Below are positions 1-5,566 of a DNA stretch of 9,888 nt, piece by piece. Location of the stretch: positions 1-9,888 of the forward strand of contig JAAUYX010000006.1 of the NCBI GenBank assembly GCA_014804905.1. Reading direction: 5' to 3'. Each line of letters opens with the position of its first letter. Within the stretch, counting starts at the first letter, position 1. A program made the position numbers and the translations under genes. This DNA is from Desulfovibrio sp. GTDB taxonomy: Bacteria > Desulfobacterota > Desulfovibrionia > Desulfovibrionales > Desulfovibrionaceae. The notes below the pieces were generated by a model. It made no database searches and was not told the origin of the DNA. It saw nothing but the letters and a program-made list of their open reading frames with translations.

Positions 1-605
1 TGGCCGGCGCCCTTGCCGATCTTGGTCTTGTTGGCCGCCATCTTGTCAACGAATTCCCAGCCGAACTGCTTCACGAGCATGGCGATGGCCATATAGGCCG
101 TGCCGGAGAGGGCCGGGTTTGCAATGCCGAACGCGCCCTTGAACTGCTTTTCAAAAATATTGTCCCATTCCTTGGGCGTCTCCTTGACGAAGCGCGTATT
201 GTAGACGATGCCCAGCGTGGCGAGGCGCGCGGCCGTGAAGGAGCCGTCGTAGTCCGGGAAGGGCTGGATGAGCTCGGCAATGTTGGACGGGGTGTATTTT
301 TCAAGCAGGCCCTCGTCCTTCATGTTGTAGAAATCGGGCACCTCGCTCGTCCAGAGCACATCGGCCAGAATCTTCCCGGCCTGGCGCTCCGTGGCGATTT
401 TCGCCATCAGCTTGCCCGCGCCGGCGGACTGGTAGTCAATGGTGATGTCGGGGTGCTTTTTCTTGAAGGCGTCATAAATGGCGCCGATGAGGGACTCCTT
501 CATGGAAGTGTACAGGATCATTTTCTCCGCGGCCATGACCCTGGAAGCGAACAGGCCGGCGGCGAAAACAGCCATCAGCACAATGGCGAAACTTTTGCGA
601 AACAT
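1..605 (-). CDS. ABC transporter periplasmic substrate-binding protein, Fe(III)/family-1 type (3' part outside window)
   Basis: The visible 201 residues start at ATG 605, preceded by a strong GGAGGAGG ribosome site. An N-terminal signal peptide is clear: basic MFRKS, a hydrophobic stretch to about residue 20, then a VMA-A cleavage site near residue 25. The mature part opens with KMILYTSMKESLIGAIYDAF and continues with SAGAGKLMAKIATERQAGK, ADVLWTSEVPDFYNMK and LGIVYNTRFVKE, the layout of the FbpA/AfuA-like group of family-1 solute-binding proteins. These bind a ligand in the periplasm (ferric iron, or in relatives 2-aminoethylphosphonate, thiamine or other small solutes) and deliver it to an ABC permease. 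Family members have roughly 330-350 residues, so about 40 percent lies beyond the left edge, where permease and ATPase genes would be expected. The ligand cannot be decided from this part. No clear Fur box is visible upstream. Confidence 0.88.
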   Translation of the reverse strand, partial: MFRKSFAIVLMAVFAAGLFASRVMAAEKMILYTSMKESLIGAIYDAFKKKHPDITIDYQSAGAGKLMAKIATERQAGKILADVLWTSEVPDFYNMKDEGLLEKYTPSNIAELIQPFPDYDGSFTAARLATLGIVYNTRFVKETPKEWDNIFEKQFKGAFGIANPALSGTAYMAIAMLVKQFGWEFVDKMAANKTKIGKGAG

Positions 606-749
606 TGCCTCCTCCCCGTGTTGAATTGGACTGGCACAGCCAGAAAAGCGGCCACCCGCAGAGTGGTGTTGCGCGTCCCCCCGCCAATCGGCGCACCGCT
701 GCGCGGTGGGATGCCAAAAGGGCGGCTCCGCTTTCCGACATTTGTGAAA

Positions 750-778
750 AATTTAATAAAATACGTTGGGCATTGCAA
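750..778 (-). promoter_or_regulatory. Putative sigma-70 promoter of the substrate-binding protein gene
   Basis: On the minus strand TTGCAA (778-773) is followed after 17 bases by TAAATT (755-750), in a short AT-rich island within GC-rich DNA. This would give a leader of roughly 140 bases before ATG 605. The leader contains a small perfect hairpin at 694-708 (CACCGC-TGC-GCGGTG). The element is predicted only from spacing and consensus. Confidence 0.4.
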
Positions 779-999
779 GCCCTGATGCCCGCTGCGGGAG
801 ACCCCCGGCCCCACGCGCCGTTCCGTGGCGACGACGCCGGGCAGACGCGGGCAAAGTATTCCGGGCTCGCCGCGCCGCCGGATGGGCGAAACAGCAGCGT
901 CAGGGAGGTGGGGAGCGGGAAGGAAAGGCGTCTGTGCCCGCTCCGCCCGCACCATCCTTGCCCGGAAAAGGGGAAGGGCGGCGTTTGCCGAATTTTTTT
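769..999 (+). ncRNA. Speculative small RNA transcription unit
   Basis: A possible plus-strand promoter is CCGACA (735-740), 16 bases, TAAAAT (757-762). Downstream are nested pairings 787-792/847-852 (GCCCGC/GCGGGC), 804-809/836-841 (CCCGGC/GCCGGG) and 811-815/824-828 (CCACG/CGTGG). The unit would end at the hairpin CGGC-GTTT-GCCG (979-990) followed by AATTTTTTT. It does not match 6S, SRP, RNase P or tmRNA motifs as I remember them. In DNA this GC-rich, pairings of this size can arise by chance, so this is only a hypothesis. Confidence 0.15.
979..999 (+). terminator. Weak terminator-like hairpin with T run
   Basis: CGGC (979-982), loop GTTT, GCCG (987-990), then AA and seven T (993-999). The stem has only four base pairs, although an outer pairing 943-948/976-981 (CCGCCC/GGGCGG) precedes it. 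It faces the plus strand, where no protein gene lies upstream, which is why a small RNA was considered. Confidence 0.25.
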
Positions 1000-1070
1000 G
1001 CTGTCCGGGAAGAAGGTTCATCCCGCGAAGAAAATCCGCAACCGCAGCTTCACGGAGCGCCTCCCGCGTG

Positions 1071-1099
1071 TTGCCCTCGTGGCCACATCGCTATACAAT
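1071..1099 (+). promoter_or_regulatory. Putative sigma-70 promoter of cstA
   Basis: TTGCCC (1071-1076), 17 bases, TACAAT (1094-1099), matching four and five of six consensus positions. It predicts a start near 1106 and a leader of about 47 bases. It is the best-scoring promoter by eye between the upstream non-coding DNA and ATG 1153. Confidence 0.55.
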
Positions 1100-1105
1100 A
1101 AGCGC

Positions 1106-1117
1106 AAGTAATTACTT
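1106..1117. promoter_or_regulatory. Perfect 12-base palindrome at the expected cstA transcription start
   Basis: AAGTAATTACTT is a perfect inverted repeat placed just after the -10 box, where a bound repressor would block initiation. A second small inverted repeat, CCGC (1127-1130) with GCGG (1138-1141), partly covers the ribosome site GGAGGA (1140-1145). No regulator can be named; a chance AT palindrome is possible. Confidence 0.35.
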
Positions 1118-1152
1118 CTGACCATGCCGCCGAATTTGCGGAGGACCACGCT

Positions 1153-2982
1153 ATGGACGCCCTCAACGGCCTGAATGCCGCCACGGTCATTTTTGTGGCG
1201 CTGCTCGTGTTTGCCATCGGCTACCGTTTTTACGGCCTCTTTCTCGCGCAGAAGGTGCTGAACCTCAACGACGCGCGCCAGACGCCCGCCGTGCGCTTCG
1301 CCGACGGGCATGACTATGTGAAAACCAACAAATATGTGCTCTTCGGCCACCATTTCGCCGCCATCGCCGCGGCCGGGCCCTTGCTCGGGCCGGTGCTCGC
1401 CGCCCAGTACGGCTATATGCCGGGCCTGCTCTGGATACTCATCGGTTGCGTGCTGGCGGGCGGCGTGCATGACCTGGTGGTGCTCTTCTGCTCGGTGCGC
1501 CACAAGGGCCTGAGCCTCGCCTATATCGCCTCGAAAGAAATCGACCCGGCCACGGGCACCGTCACCGCGTGGTCCGTGCTCGCCATCCTCATCCTCACGC
1601 TGGCCGGGCTGTGCATCGCCGTGGTCAACGCCATGCACAACAGCCTCTGGTCCACCTATACCGTTGTCGCCACCCTGCCCATCGCCGTCATCATGGGCCT
1701 CTACATGAAGTTCTCCAAAAACGGCGGCGTGTGGGGCGCGTCCATCATCGGCGTCATCCTGCTCTTCCTCTGCATCCTCACCGGGCCCTGGGTGACGGCG
1801 CACCCCGAGTATTTCGGCTGGCTCGACATCGACAAGGGCCCGCTCTCCATCCTGCTGCCCATTTACGGCTTTTTCGCGTCGGTGCTGCCCGTGTGGCTGC
1901 TTCTCCTGCCGCGCGACTATCTTTCCACCTTCCTCAAGGTGGGCACCATCCTCGGGCTCGCCGTGGGCATCCTCTGGGTGATGCCGGACTTCAACATGCC
2001 CGCCTTCACCAGCTTTGACGCGGGCGGCGGCCCCATCGTGGCCGGCCCGGTCATCCCCTTCATCTTCATCACCATCGCCTGCGGCGCGCTCTCCGGCTTC
2101 CACGCCACCATCGGCACGGGCACCACGCCGAAGATGATCGGCACGGAGCATGACGTGCTCTTCGTGGGCTACGGGGCCATGCTGCTCGAGGGCTTCGTGG
2201 CCATCATGGCGCTTATCGCCGCCTGCGTGCTCGTGCCCGCGGACTATTTCGCCATCAATTCCCCGGCCGAGGCTTTCGAGGCTCTGGGCATGAAGGTGAG
2301 CGAGCTGCCGGCGCTGGAGGCCGAGGTGCAGGAGCAGCTCATGCACCGGCCCGGCGGCTCGGTGTCGCTCGCCGTGGGCATGGCGCACATCTTTTCGCAG
2401 ATTCCCTTCATGAAGCACCTCATGGCCTACTGGTACCACTTCGCCATCATGTTCGAGGCGGTGTTCATCCTCTCGGCGGTGGACGCGGGCACGCGCGTGG
2501 GCCGCTTCTTCCTGCAGGAAATGATGGGCAAGGTGTGGCCGAGGTGGGGCGATGTGGAGTGGGTTCCGGGCATCATCGCCACGAGCCTGATTTTCACCTG
2601 CGCCTGGGGCTACCTTGTTTACACGGGCAATATCAGCAATATCTGGCCGCTCTTCGGCATCAGCAACCAGTTGCTCGCCTCGGTGACGCTGCTCATCGGC
2701 ACCACCGTGCTTTTGCGCATGAACCGCCACAAGTACGCGCTGCTCACCGGCATCCCCGGTATCTTCATGACGGTCATCACCTTCTGGGCGGGCATCTGGC
2801 TCATCCTTTACCAGTATATGCCGCAGGGGCAGTACCTGCTCGTTTTCCTGAGCCTCTTTGTCATGGTGATGATGGCCGTGGTCATCTGGGGGACGGTGCG
2901 CCGCTGGCTGGTGCTCATGCGGGAAAACACCGTGGTGCATGACCAGTACGGCGAGGAATTCAAGGAAATCGTGCCCGAATAG
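1153..2982 (+). CDS. cstA: CstA-family carbon starvation / pyruvate-peptide transporter
   Basis: A 609-residue multi-pass inner-membrane protein of the CstA family. E. coli CstA and BtsT (about 700 residues) take up pyruvate and have been linked to peptide use on carbon starvation; the shorter form is common in anaerobes. Family signatures are present: GHHFAAIAAAGPLLGPVLAAQ (residues 65-85), SGFHATIGTGTTPKMI (314-329) and WPLFGISNQLLAS (from 498). Hydrophobic segments run through the whole chain, ending in a short charged tail, HDQYGEEFKEIVPE. The start is fixed by GGAGGA seven bases upstream of ATG 1153. A small Cys/His protein gene follows on the same strand after a 100-base gap containing a hairpin. 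No LytS/LytR-type two-component genes, which control btsT-like genes in enterobacteria, are adjacent here. Family assignment is firm; the substrate is inferred. Confidence 0.95.
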   Translation: MDALNGLNAATVIFVALLVFAIGYRFYGLFLAQKVLNLNDARQTPAVRFADGHDYVKTNKYVLFGHHFAAIAAAGPLLGPVLAAQYGYMPGLLWILIGCVLAGGVHDLVVLFCSVRHKGLSLAYIASKEIDPATGTVTAWSVLAILILTLAGLCIAVVNAMHNSLWSTYTVVATLPIAVIMGLYMKFSKNGGVWGASIIGVILLFLCILTGPWVTAHPEYFGWLDIDKGPLSILLPIYGFFASVLPVWLLLLPRDYLSTFLKVGTILGLAVGILWVMPDFNMPAFTSFDAGGGPIVAGPVIPFIFITIACGALSGFHATIGTGTTPKMIGTEHDVLFVGYGAMLLEGFVAIMALIAACVLVPADYFAINSPAEAFEALGMKVSELPALEAEVQEQLMHRPGGSVSLAVGMAHIFSQIPFMKHLMAYWYHFAIMFEAVFILSAVDAGTRVGRFFLQEMMGKVWPRWGDVEWVPGIIATSLIFTCAWGYLVYTGNISNIWPLFGISNQLLASVTLLIGTTVLLRMNRHKYALLTGIPGIFMTVITFWAGIWLILYQYMPQGQYLLVFLSLFVMVMMAVVIWGTVRRWLVLMRENTVVHDQYGEEFKEIVPE

Positions 2983-2990
2983 GCGAAAGG

Positions 2991-3021
2991 GGAGGCCCGG
3001 CGGCCACGGCCCCGGGCCTTT
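2991..3021 (+). terminator. Intergenic hairpin after cstA (terminator or attenuator)
   Basis: AGGCCCGG (2993-3000) pairs perfectly with CCGGGCCT (3012-3019) around an 11-base loop, extendable by two G-T pairs, and is followed by only a weak T-rich stretch (TTTGGGATTGTT). It lies just after the cstA stop and before the small downstream gene. It could stop part of the transcripts or protect the 3' end of cstA mRNA. Confidence 0.45.
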
Positions 3022-3082
3022 GGGATTGTTGAGGAACGCAGGGCGTGGAAAGACACTCCCTGAAACACGAAAGGAGGCCGCC

Positions 3083-3280
3083 ATGGCGAATCAGGACGCG
3101 AAGTATTTCAACTGCTCGGAACAGCATGAACTGGACCATGTGGCAAGCAAGTATGAGGACAAGGAAAAGGTCAAGGAATTCATCAAGGCCAAGTGCAAGG
3201 ACAAGACCATCCACTACTGGACGCAGGAAAAGCTGGCCGCCTACCTGGCCGAAAACGGCTTCAAGCTGAAGGCGAAGTAG
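3083..3280 (+). CDS. Small charged protein of unknown function, downstream of cstA
   Basis: A 65-residue protein starting at ATG 3083 with an excellent ribosome site (AAGGAGG, 3071-3077). Longer frames reading into it from 2939 lack such a site and overlap cstA, so this start is preferred. The product is soluble-looking, rich in Lys, Glu and Asp, has no signal peptide or membrane segment, and is probably helical. It carries C11, H15 and H19 (CSEQHELDH) plus C38 and H44, a spacing that could bind a metal, though no named zinc motif fits. Codon use (AAG, AAC, GAC, CTG) is that of well-expressed genes. It resembles short hypothetical proteins I associate with Desulfovibrio; it is not the YbdD/YjiX protein that accompanies cstA in enterobacteria. 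It has no clear promoter of its own, so it is probably read through from cstA. Function unknown. Confidence 0.82.
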   Translation: MANQDAKYFNCSEQHELDHVASKYEDKEKVKEFIKAKCKDKTIHYWTQEKLAAYLAENGFKLKAK

Positions 3281-3296
3281 GGGCGCCCGGCGCCCC
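3280..3296 (+). terminator. Short GC hairpin overlapping the stop of the small gene
   Basis: GGGGCGC (3280-3286), loop CCG, GCGCCCC (3290-3296): a perfect seven-pair stem starting at the last base of the stop codon. No T run follows, so it is more likely a 3'-end stabiliser or pause site than a complete terminator; the strong repeat at 3348-3403 lies 50 bases further. Confidence 0.35.
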
Positions 3297-3347
3297 TGCC
3301 ACATCAGCGAGCAGCACGGAAGCGCGGCGACCGGGCCAGTAAAGTCT

Positions 3348-3403
3348 TGAGAACACGAAAAGACGCCAGCGGAGAGTACCGCTGGCGTCTTTTCGTGTTC
3401 TCA
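3348..3403. terminator. Bidirectional intrinsic terminator, 25-bp perfect inverted repeat
   Basis: Bases 3348-3372 are the exact reverse complement of 3379-3403, with a six-base loop (AGAGTA). Inside the dyad, a GC-rich core (GACGCCAGCGG with its complement) is flanked by AAAA on one side and TTTT on the other, so either transcript shows a GC stem followed by TTTTCGTGTT. It sits between two convergent units, 67 bases after the small plus-strand gene and 15 bases after the stop of the minus-strand GIY-YIG gene, exactly where a shared terminator is expected. Confidence 0.85.
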
Positions 3404-3418
3404 GGGAGGCTGTTGTCT

Positions 3419-3973
3419 TTAGTGGCGATAATTGGCAAAGGGAAGTTGCTTAAACTCCTCCGTAAATTTGTCCAACAGGGCTTTTTCACATTTTTCCGGG
3501 TCCACATCTTCAGTGACGCGCCACGTCACCAGCAGGTTGCCGGGATTGTCGATGCGCCAAATGTCGCGGCCGCCATGATGTTTGTTCTTCTTCTGCTGAT
3601 ACCATTTCAGGTATTCTCGAAGGCGCGTGTAGAGGTTGGACTTCCCCTTGCCGTTGAGAACGCCCGCCTTGCCAATATAGATTACGTGCGTCCCTTTAAC
3701 CCACCGTTCAGGCAAAGCCTCGGTGAGCGTGGTGCGTGGCACCGGATTTTGCGGAAAACCCGTATTCTTGCCGTCATTGAAGCCGGGCATTCCGTGGCCG
3801 CGCCACAGGATGAGGTAAACACCGTTCTTTTTAGGGATTTTCGTTCTCTCGCCTTCATCGACGAGTTCCTTCACGCTATAGCAGCATCCGAAACCCTGAT
3901 GGTCATGACAGGAGATTTTTTTAAAATCCACTTCGTCAACCCATGCCATCTTCCCGTTTTTTTCCCCGCCCAT
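3419..3973 (-). CDS. GIY-YIG nuclease-fold family protein, stand-alone
   Basis: A 184-residue protein starting at ATG 3973 with AGGAGG seven bases upstream. The GIY-YIG core is recognisable: GVY at 51-53, IYIGKAG at 98-104, an arginine-bearing helix LYTRLREYL (114-122), HHGGRDIW (132-139), acidic E160/E163 in PEKCEKALLDKF, and a closing PFANYRH (178-184). This layout, with HxGGR.IW and PFAN, matches small uncharacterised GIY-YIG proteins rather than UvrC or homing endonucleases. Enzymes of this fold cut DNA using the conserved Tyr, Arg and Glu. About 45 residues precede the fold and contain C22-H23-x-H25-x4-C30-C31, a possible metal site. The gene is clearly more AT-rich than its neighbours (27 of 60 G+C in 3421-3480 against 38 of 60 in 1501-1560, hand counts), has its own promoter and a strong terminator, and no methylase or partner gene adjoins it. 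Horizontal acquisition is inferred; the biological target is unknown. Confidence 0.75.
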   Translation of the reverse strand: MGGEKNGKMAWVDEVDFKKISCHDHQGFGCCYSVKELVDEGERTKIPKKNGVYLILWRGHGMPGFNDGKNTGFPQNPVPRTTLTEALPERWVKGTHVIYIGKAGVLNGKGKSNLYTRLREYLKWYQQKKNKHHGGRDIWRIDNPGNLLVTWRVTEDVDPEKCEKALLDKFTEEFKQLPFANYRH

Positions 3974-4032
3974 CTTTTCTCCTCCTGGTGCCCGTTTAAA
4001 GAATGCAGTGTTGAAAGACCATTTAATAGATT

Positions 4033-4061
4033 ATTATACCAGCCTTATACCGGCGCGTAAA
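4033..4061 (-). promoter_or_regulatory. Strong sigma-70 promoter of the GIY-YIG gene
   Basis: On the minus strand TTTACG (4061-4056), 17 bases, then a perfect TATAAT (4038-4033) preceded by TGG, an extended -10. The surrounding 3990-4095 segment is strikingly AT-rich for this window. The leader would be about 50 bases long. Together with the downstream terminator this makes the nuclease-like gene a self-contained unit. Confidence 0.7.
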
Positions 4062-4101
4062 CCTTTCCGCAAAAATTTATGGAAAAATTCTTTCCCGCAC
4101 C

Positions 4102-4878
4102 TCATTGCGGTGCCACGAAATAGCGCCAGATGAGCGTGACGAGCAAAAGCCCCAGCGAAACGAGGAGGAAGCGGCGCACCGCCCCGGCGCCCACGCGGAT
4201 GGCCGTGCGGCTGCCGAACCAGTTGCCGAGCATGGAGCAGGCGGTCATGAGCGCGGCCAGCGGCCAGAACACCGAGCCGTGCCAGATGAAGGCGACCACG
4301 GCGCCGCCGTTGGAGCCCAGGTTGAGCACCTTGGCGGTGGCCGAGGCCTCCATGAGGCCGATGTTCAGCACCCAGTGCAGGGCGAGAATGAGGAAGCTGC
4401 CCGTGCCGGGCCCGAAAAAGCCGTCATAAACGCCGATGGCGAGGCACACGAGCGGCGTGAGCAGCCAGAGGCGCACTCCGGAAAGTGTCGCCGGCGCGGC
4501 CTCGCGCTCGCGCCTGGGGGCCAGTGTGAGCAGCATCCCCACGGGGAGCAGGCCCACCAGTATCTTGCCGAGCACGGCGGAGCTCACCTTGAGCGCCAGC
4601 AGGGAGCCAGCCCAGGCACCGAGCAGCGAAAAGGCGAGGCCCGCGAGCGCCAGCCGCCAGAGCACCAGATGGCTCCGCGCGAAGGTCCCCAGGGCCACGG
4701 CCGTGCCCATGCAGGAGCTCACCTTGTTGGTGCCGAGCGCGAGGTGCGGGGGCACGCCCGTGAGCAGGAGCGCGGGCACGGTGAGCAGGCCGCCGCCCCC
4801 GGCGATGGCGTCGATGAAGCCGCCCACGAGCGCCGCGCCGCCGCAGGCCACGGCCGTGCCTAGGGTGAGGGCGGGCAT
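4102..4878 (-). CDS. TauE/SafE (TSUP) family membrane exporter, YfcA-like
   Basis: A 258-residue inner-membrane protein of the TSUP family, whose members carry sulfite, sulfoacetate or other organic and sulfur anions, usually outward. Both halves of the internal duplication show family motifs: GGFIDAIAGGGGLLTVPALLLTG (19-41) with ALGTNKVSS (47-55), and GVYDGFFGPGTGSF (149-162) with ATAKVLNLGSN (180-190). About seven or eight hydrophobic segments are visible. This pattern is closest to E. coli YfcA, whose substrate is not established. Its start lies one base after the stop of the DUF486 gene, so the two are translationally coupled. A hairpin GCACC/GGTGC (4097-4113) overlaps the stop, followed by an AT-rich tail that may serve as a weak terminator. 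In a sulfate reducer a sulfur-anion substrate is attractive, but that is inference. Confidence 0.9.
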   Translation of the reverse strand: MPALTLGTAVACGGAALVGGFIDAIAGGGGLLTVPALLLTGVPPHLALGTNKVSSCMGTAVALGTFARSHLVLWRLALAGLAFSLLGAWAGSLLALKVSSAVLGKILVGLLPVGMLLTLAPRREREAAPATLSGVRLWLLTPLVCLAIGVYDGFFGPGTGSFLILALHWVLNIGLMEASATAKVLNLGSNGGAVVAFIWHGSVFWPLAALMTACSMLGNWFGSRTAIRVGAGAVRRFLLVSLGLLLVTLIWRYFVAPQ

Positions 4879-4879
4879 T

Positions 4880-5227
4880 CTACCACTCCTTGAAGATCAC
4901 CCATGCCGCGAGCACGATAAGGCCGAAGCCGAGCAAATGGTTCCAGCGCAGGGATTCCCCGAGCCAGAGGGTGGAAAAGAGCATAAAGACCGTGAGGGAG
5001 ATGACCTCCTGGATGGTCTTGAGCTCCGCGGCGGAAAAATGGCCGTAGCCGATACGGTTGGCAGGCACCTGGAGCACATATTCAAAAAAGGCCAGGCCCC
5101 AGCTCGTGAGGATGACGATGGGCAGCGCCAGGCCCTTGTAGCGCAAATGCCCGTACCAGGCGAAGGTCATGAAGACATTGGAGAGGATGAGCAGCCCGAT
5201 GGTAAGGGCCGGGACCGGGATATTCAT
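4880..5227 (-). CDS. DUF486 (DMT-superfamily-like) small membrane protein
   Basis: A 115-residue protein with four hydrophobic segments (about 5-23, 33-50, 74-90 and 98-112). Family hallmarks of DUF486 are unmistakable: SNVFMTFAWYGHL (16-28), SWGLAFFEYVLQVPANRIG (42-60), LKTIQEV (69-75) and a C-terminal aromatic/basic end. DUF486 is placed near the drug/metabolite transporter superfamily and resembles small multidrug resistance proteins in size, but no substrate is known. It is the first gene of a two-gene unit, ending one base before the TSUP exporter. The start at 5227 has only a weak ribosome site. No convincing dedicated promoter is seen in 5228-5406, so transcription may start at the tRNA-Thr promoter upstream and read through the hairpins. 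Confidence 0.88.
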   Translation of the reverse strand: MNIPVPALTIGLLILSNVFMTFAWYGHLRYKGLALPIVILTSWGLAFFEYVLQVPANRIGYGHFSAAELKTIQEVISLTVFMLFSTLWLGESLRWNHLLGFGLIVLAAWVIFKEW

Positions 5228-5298
5228 GGCGTTGGCGTCTCACGCGGTGCGCCGTCGGGGGTGGTTTATGCGGTGCGGGTCTCCCGATGGTGAGGAAT

Positions 5299-5359
5299 CC
5301 CGCAGCTTGCGGCTGGGGGGCAGGCCCCGGATATTCAGGGACCCCGCAGCTTGCGGCTG
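5299..5359. repeat. Two copies of a 17-base hairpin-forming repeat
   Basis: CCCGCAGCTTGCGGCTG occurs at 5299-5315 and again at 5343-5359, a period of 44 bases, each copy followed after one base by GGGG. The second copy is the centre of a perfect 12-bp stem (5339-5367). In the first the outer pairs have degenerated. Both lie between tRNA-Thr and the DUF486 gene. Confidence 0.75.
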
Positions 5360-5367
5360 CGGGGTCC
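5339..5367 (-). terminator. GC-rich hairpin downstream of tRNA-Thr
   Basis: GGACCCCGCAGC (5339-5350) pairs with GCTGCGGGGTCC (5356-5367), loop of five. It lies 40 bases after the tRNA 3' end. No T run follows in the tRNA direction, so termination may be incomplete; this fits possible read-through into DUF486. Confidence 0.45.
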
Positions 5368-5406
5368 TTCCTGTGAAACTCCGGGCCAGGCCCGTGGCGA
5401 AATTTC

Positions 5407-5482
5407 TGGAGCCCTTGACCAGGATTGAACTGGTGACCTCATCCTTACCAAGGATGCACTCTACCGACTGAGCTACAAGGGC
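5407..5482 (-). tRNA. tRNA-Thr (anticodon GGU)
   Basis: A complete cloverleaf reads on the minus strand: acceptor stem GCCCTTG pairing with CAAGGGC, D arm GCTCAGTCGGTAGAGT, anticodon stem CATCC/GGATG with loop TTGGTAA (anticodon GGT), and T arm ACCAG-TTCAATC-CTGGT. The discriminator base is T and CCA is encoded at 5409-5407. The gene reads ACC and ACU codons, adding threonine. It has its own promoter directly upstream. Confidence 0.97.
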
Positions 5483-5495
5483 GAACCGGAGTAAG

Positions 5496-5524
5496 CTCAT
5501 ACTCCATGCGGCCGTCCGGGTCAA
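5496..5524 (-). promoter_or_regulatory. tRNA-Thr promoter
   Basis: TTGACC (5524-5519), 17 bases, TATGAG (5501-5496) on the minus strand; the -10 box ends 13 bases before the mature tRNA 5' end, typical for stable RNA genes. It falls within the short space after the fliM stop, so the tRNA need not depend on fliM transcription. Confidence 0.7.
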
Positions 5525-5566
5525 GAAGTTTTTGCGCCGGGCGGCGTGCAGGGGCCTGGAGCTGCC

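Larger units (their letters stand above)
606..1152. other. Gene-free 547-base intergenic region between divergent genes
   Basis: No convincing protein gene is seen on either strand: the open frames here overlap one another in different frames, lack ribosome sites and have low-complexity Arg/Pro/Ala composition typical of GC-rich non-coding DNA. The region holds the minus-strand promoter at 750-778, the cstA promoter at 1071-1099 and its operator-like palindrome. Between them lie about 230 bases with nested inverted repeats (787-852) and a run of seven T after a small hairpin (979-999). No known riboswitch consensus (cobalamin, TPP, SAM, glycine) was recognised by eye. Confidence 0.6.

Noticed and set aside
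740..780. Fur box upstream of the iron-type binding protein
   Set aside because: The segment is AT-rich but does not show the 19-base GATAAT-type inverted repeat.
735..999. 6S RNA, SRP RNA, RNase P RNA or a known riboswitch
   Set aside because: Conserved motifs I looked for (RNase P GAGGAAAGTCC and ACAGAA, the SRP GGAAGG loop context, cobalamin GCCACTG, TPP CTGAGA) are missing or occur only as loose fragments.
606..1111. Protein gene or pseudogene in the cstA upstream region
   Set aside because: Several overlapping frames in both directions, all with Arg/Pro-rich translations, none with a ribosome site or family resemblance.
1018..3084. 688-residue open frame on the minus strand opposite cstA
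   Set aside because: Composition is extremely rich in His, Glu, Asp and Gly, the usual mirror of a GC-rich membrane protein gene; it has no ribosome site and covers the well-supported cstA.
3347..4060. 237-residue plus-strand frame opposite the GIY-YIG gene
   Set aside because: It would begin inside the terminator dyad, has no ribosome site and no recognisable motif, while the minus-strand frame has a ribosome site, promoter and conserved motifs.
4105..5293. Long plus-strand frames opposite the TSUP and DUF486 genes
   Set aside because: Low-complexity Arg/Glu/Pro/Ala or Ser translations that are antisense shadows of two clear membrane proteins.
5407..5482. tRNA-Thr as integration site of a genomic island
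   Set aside because: No integrase gene and no direct repeat of the tRNA 3' end were seen in the window; the flanking genes look native.
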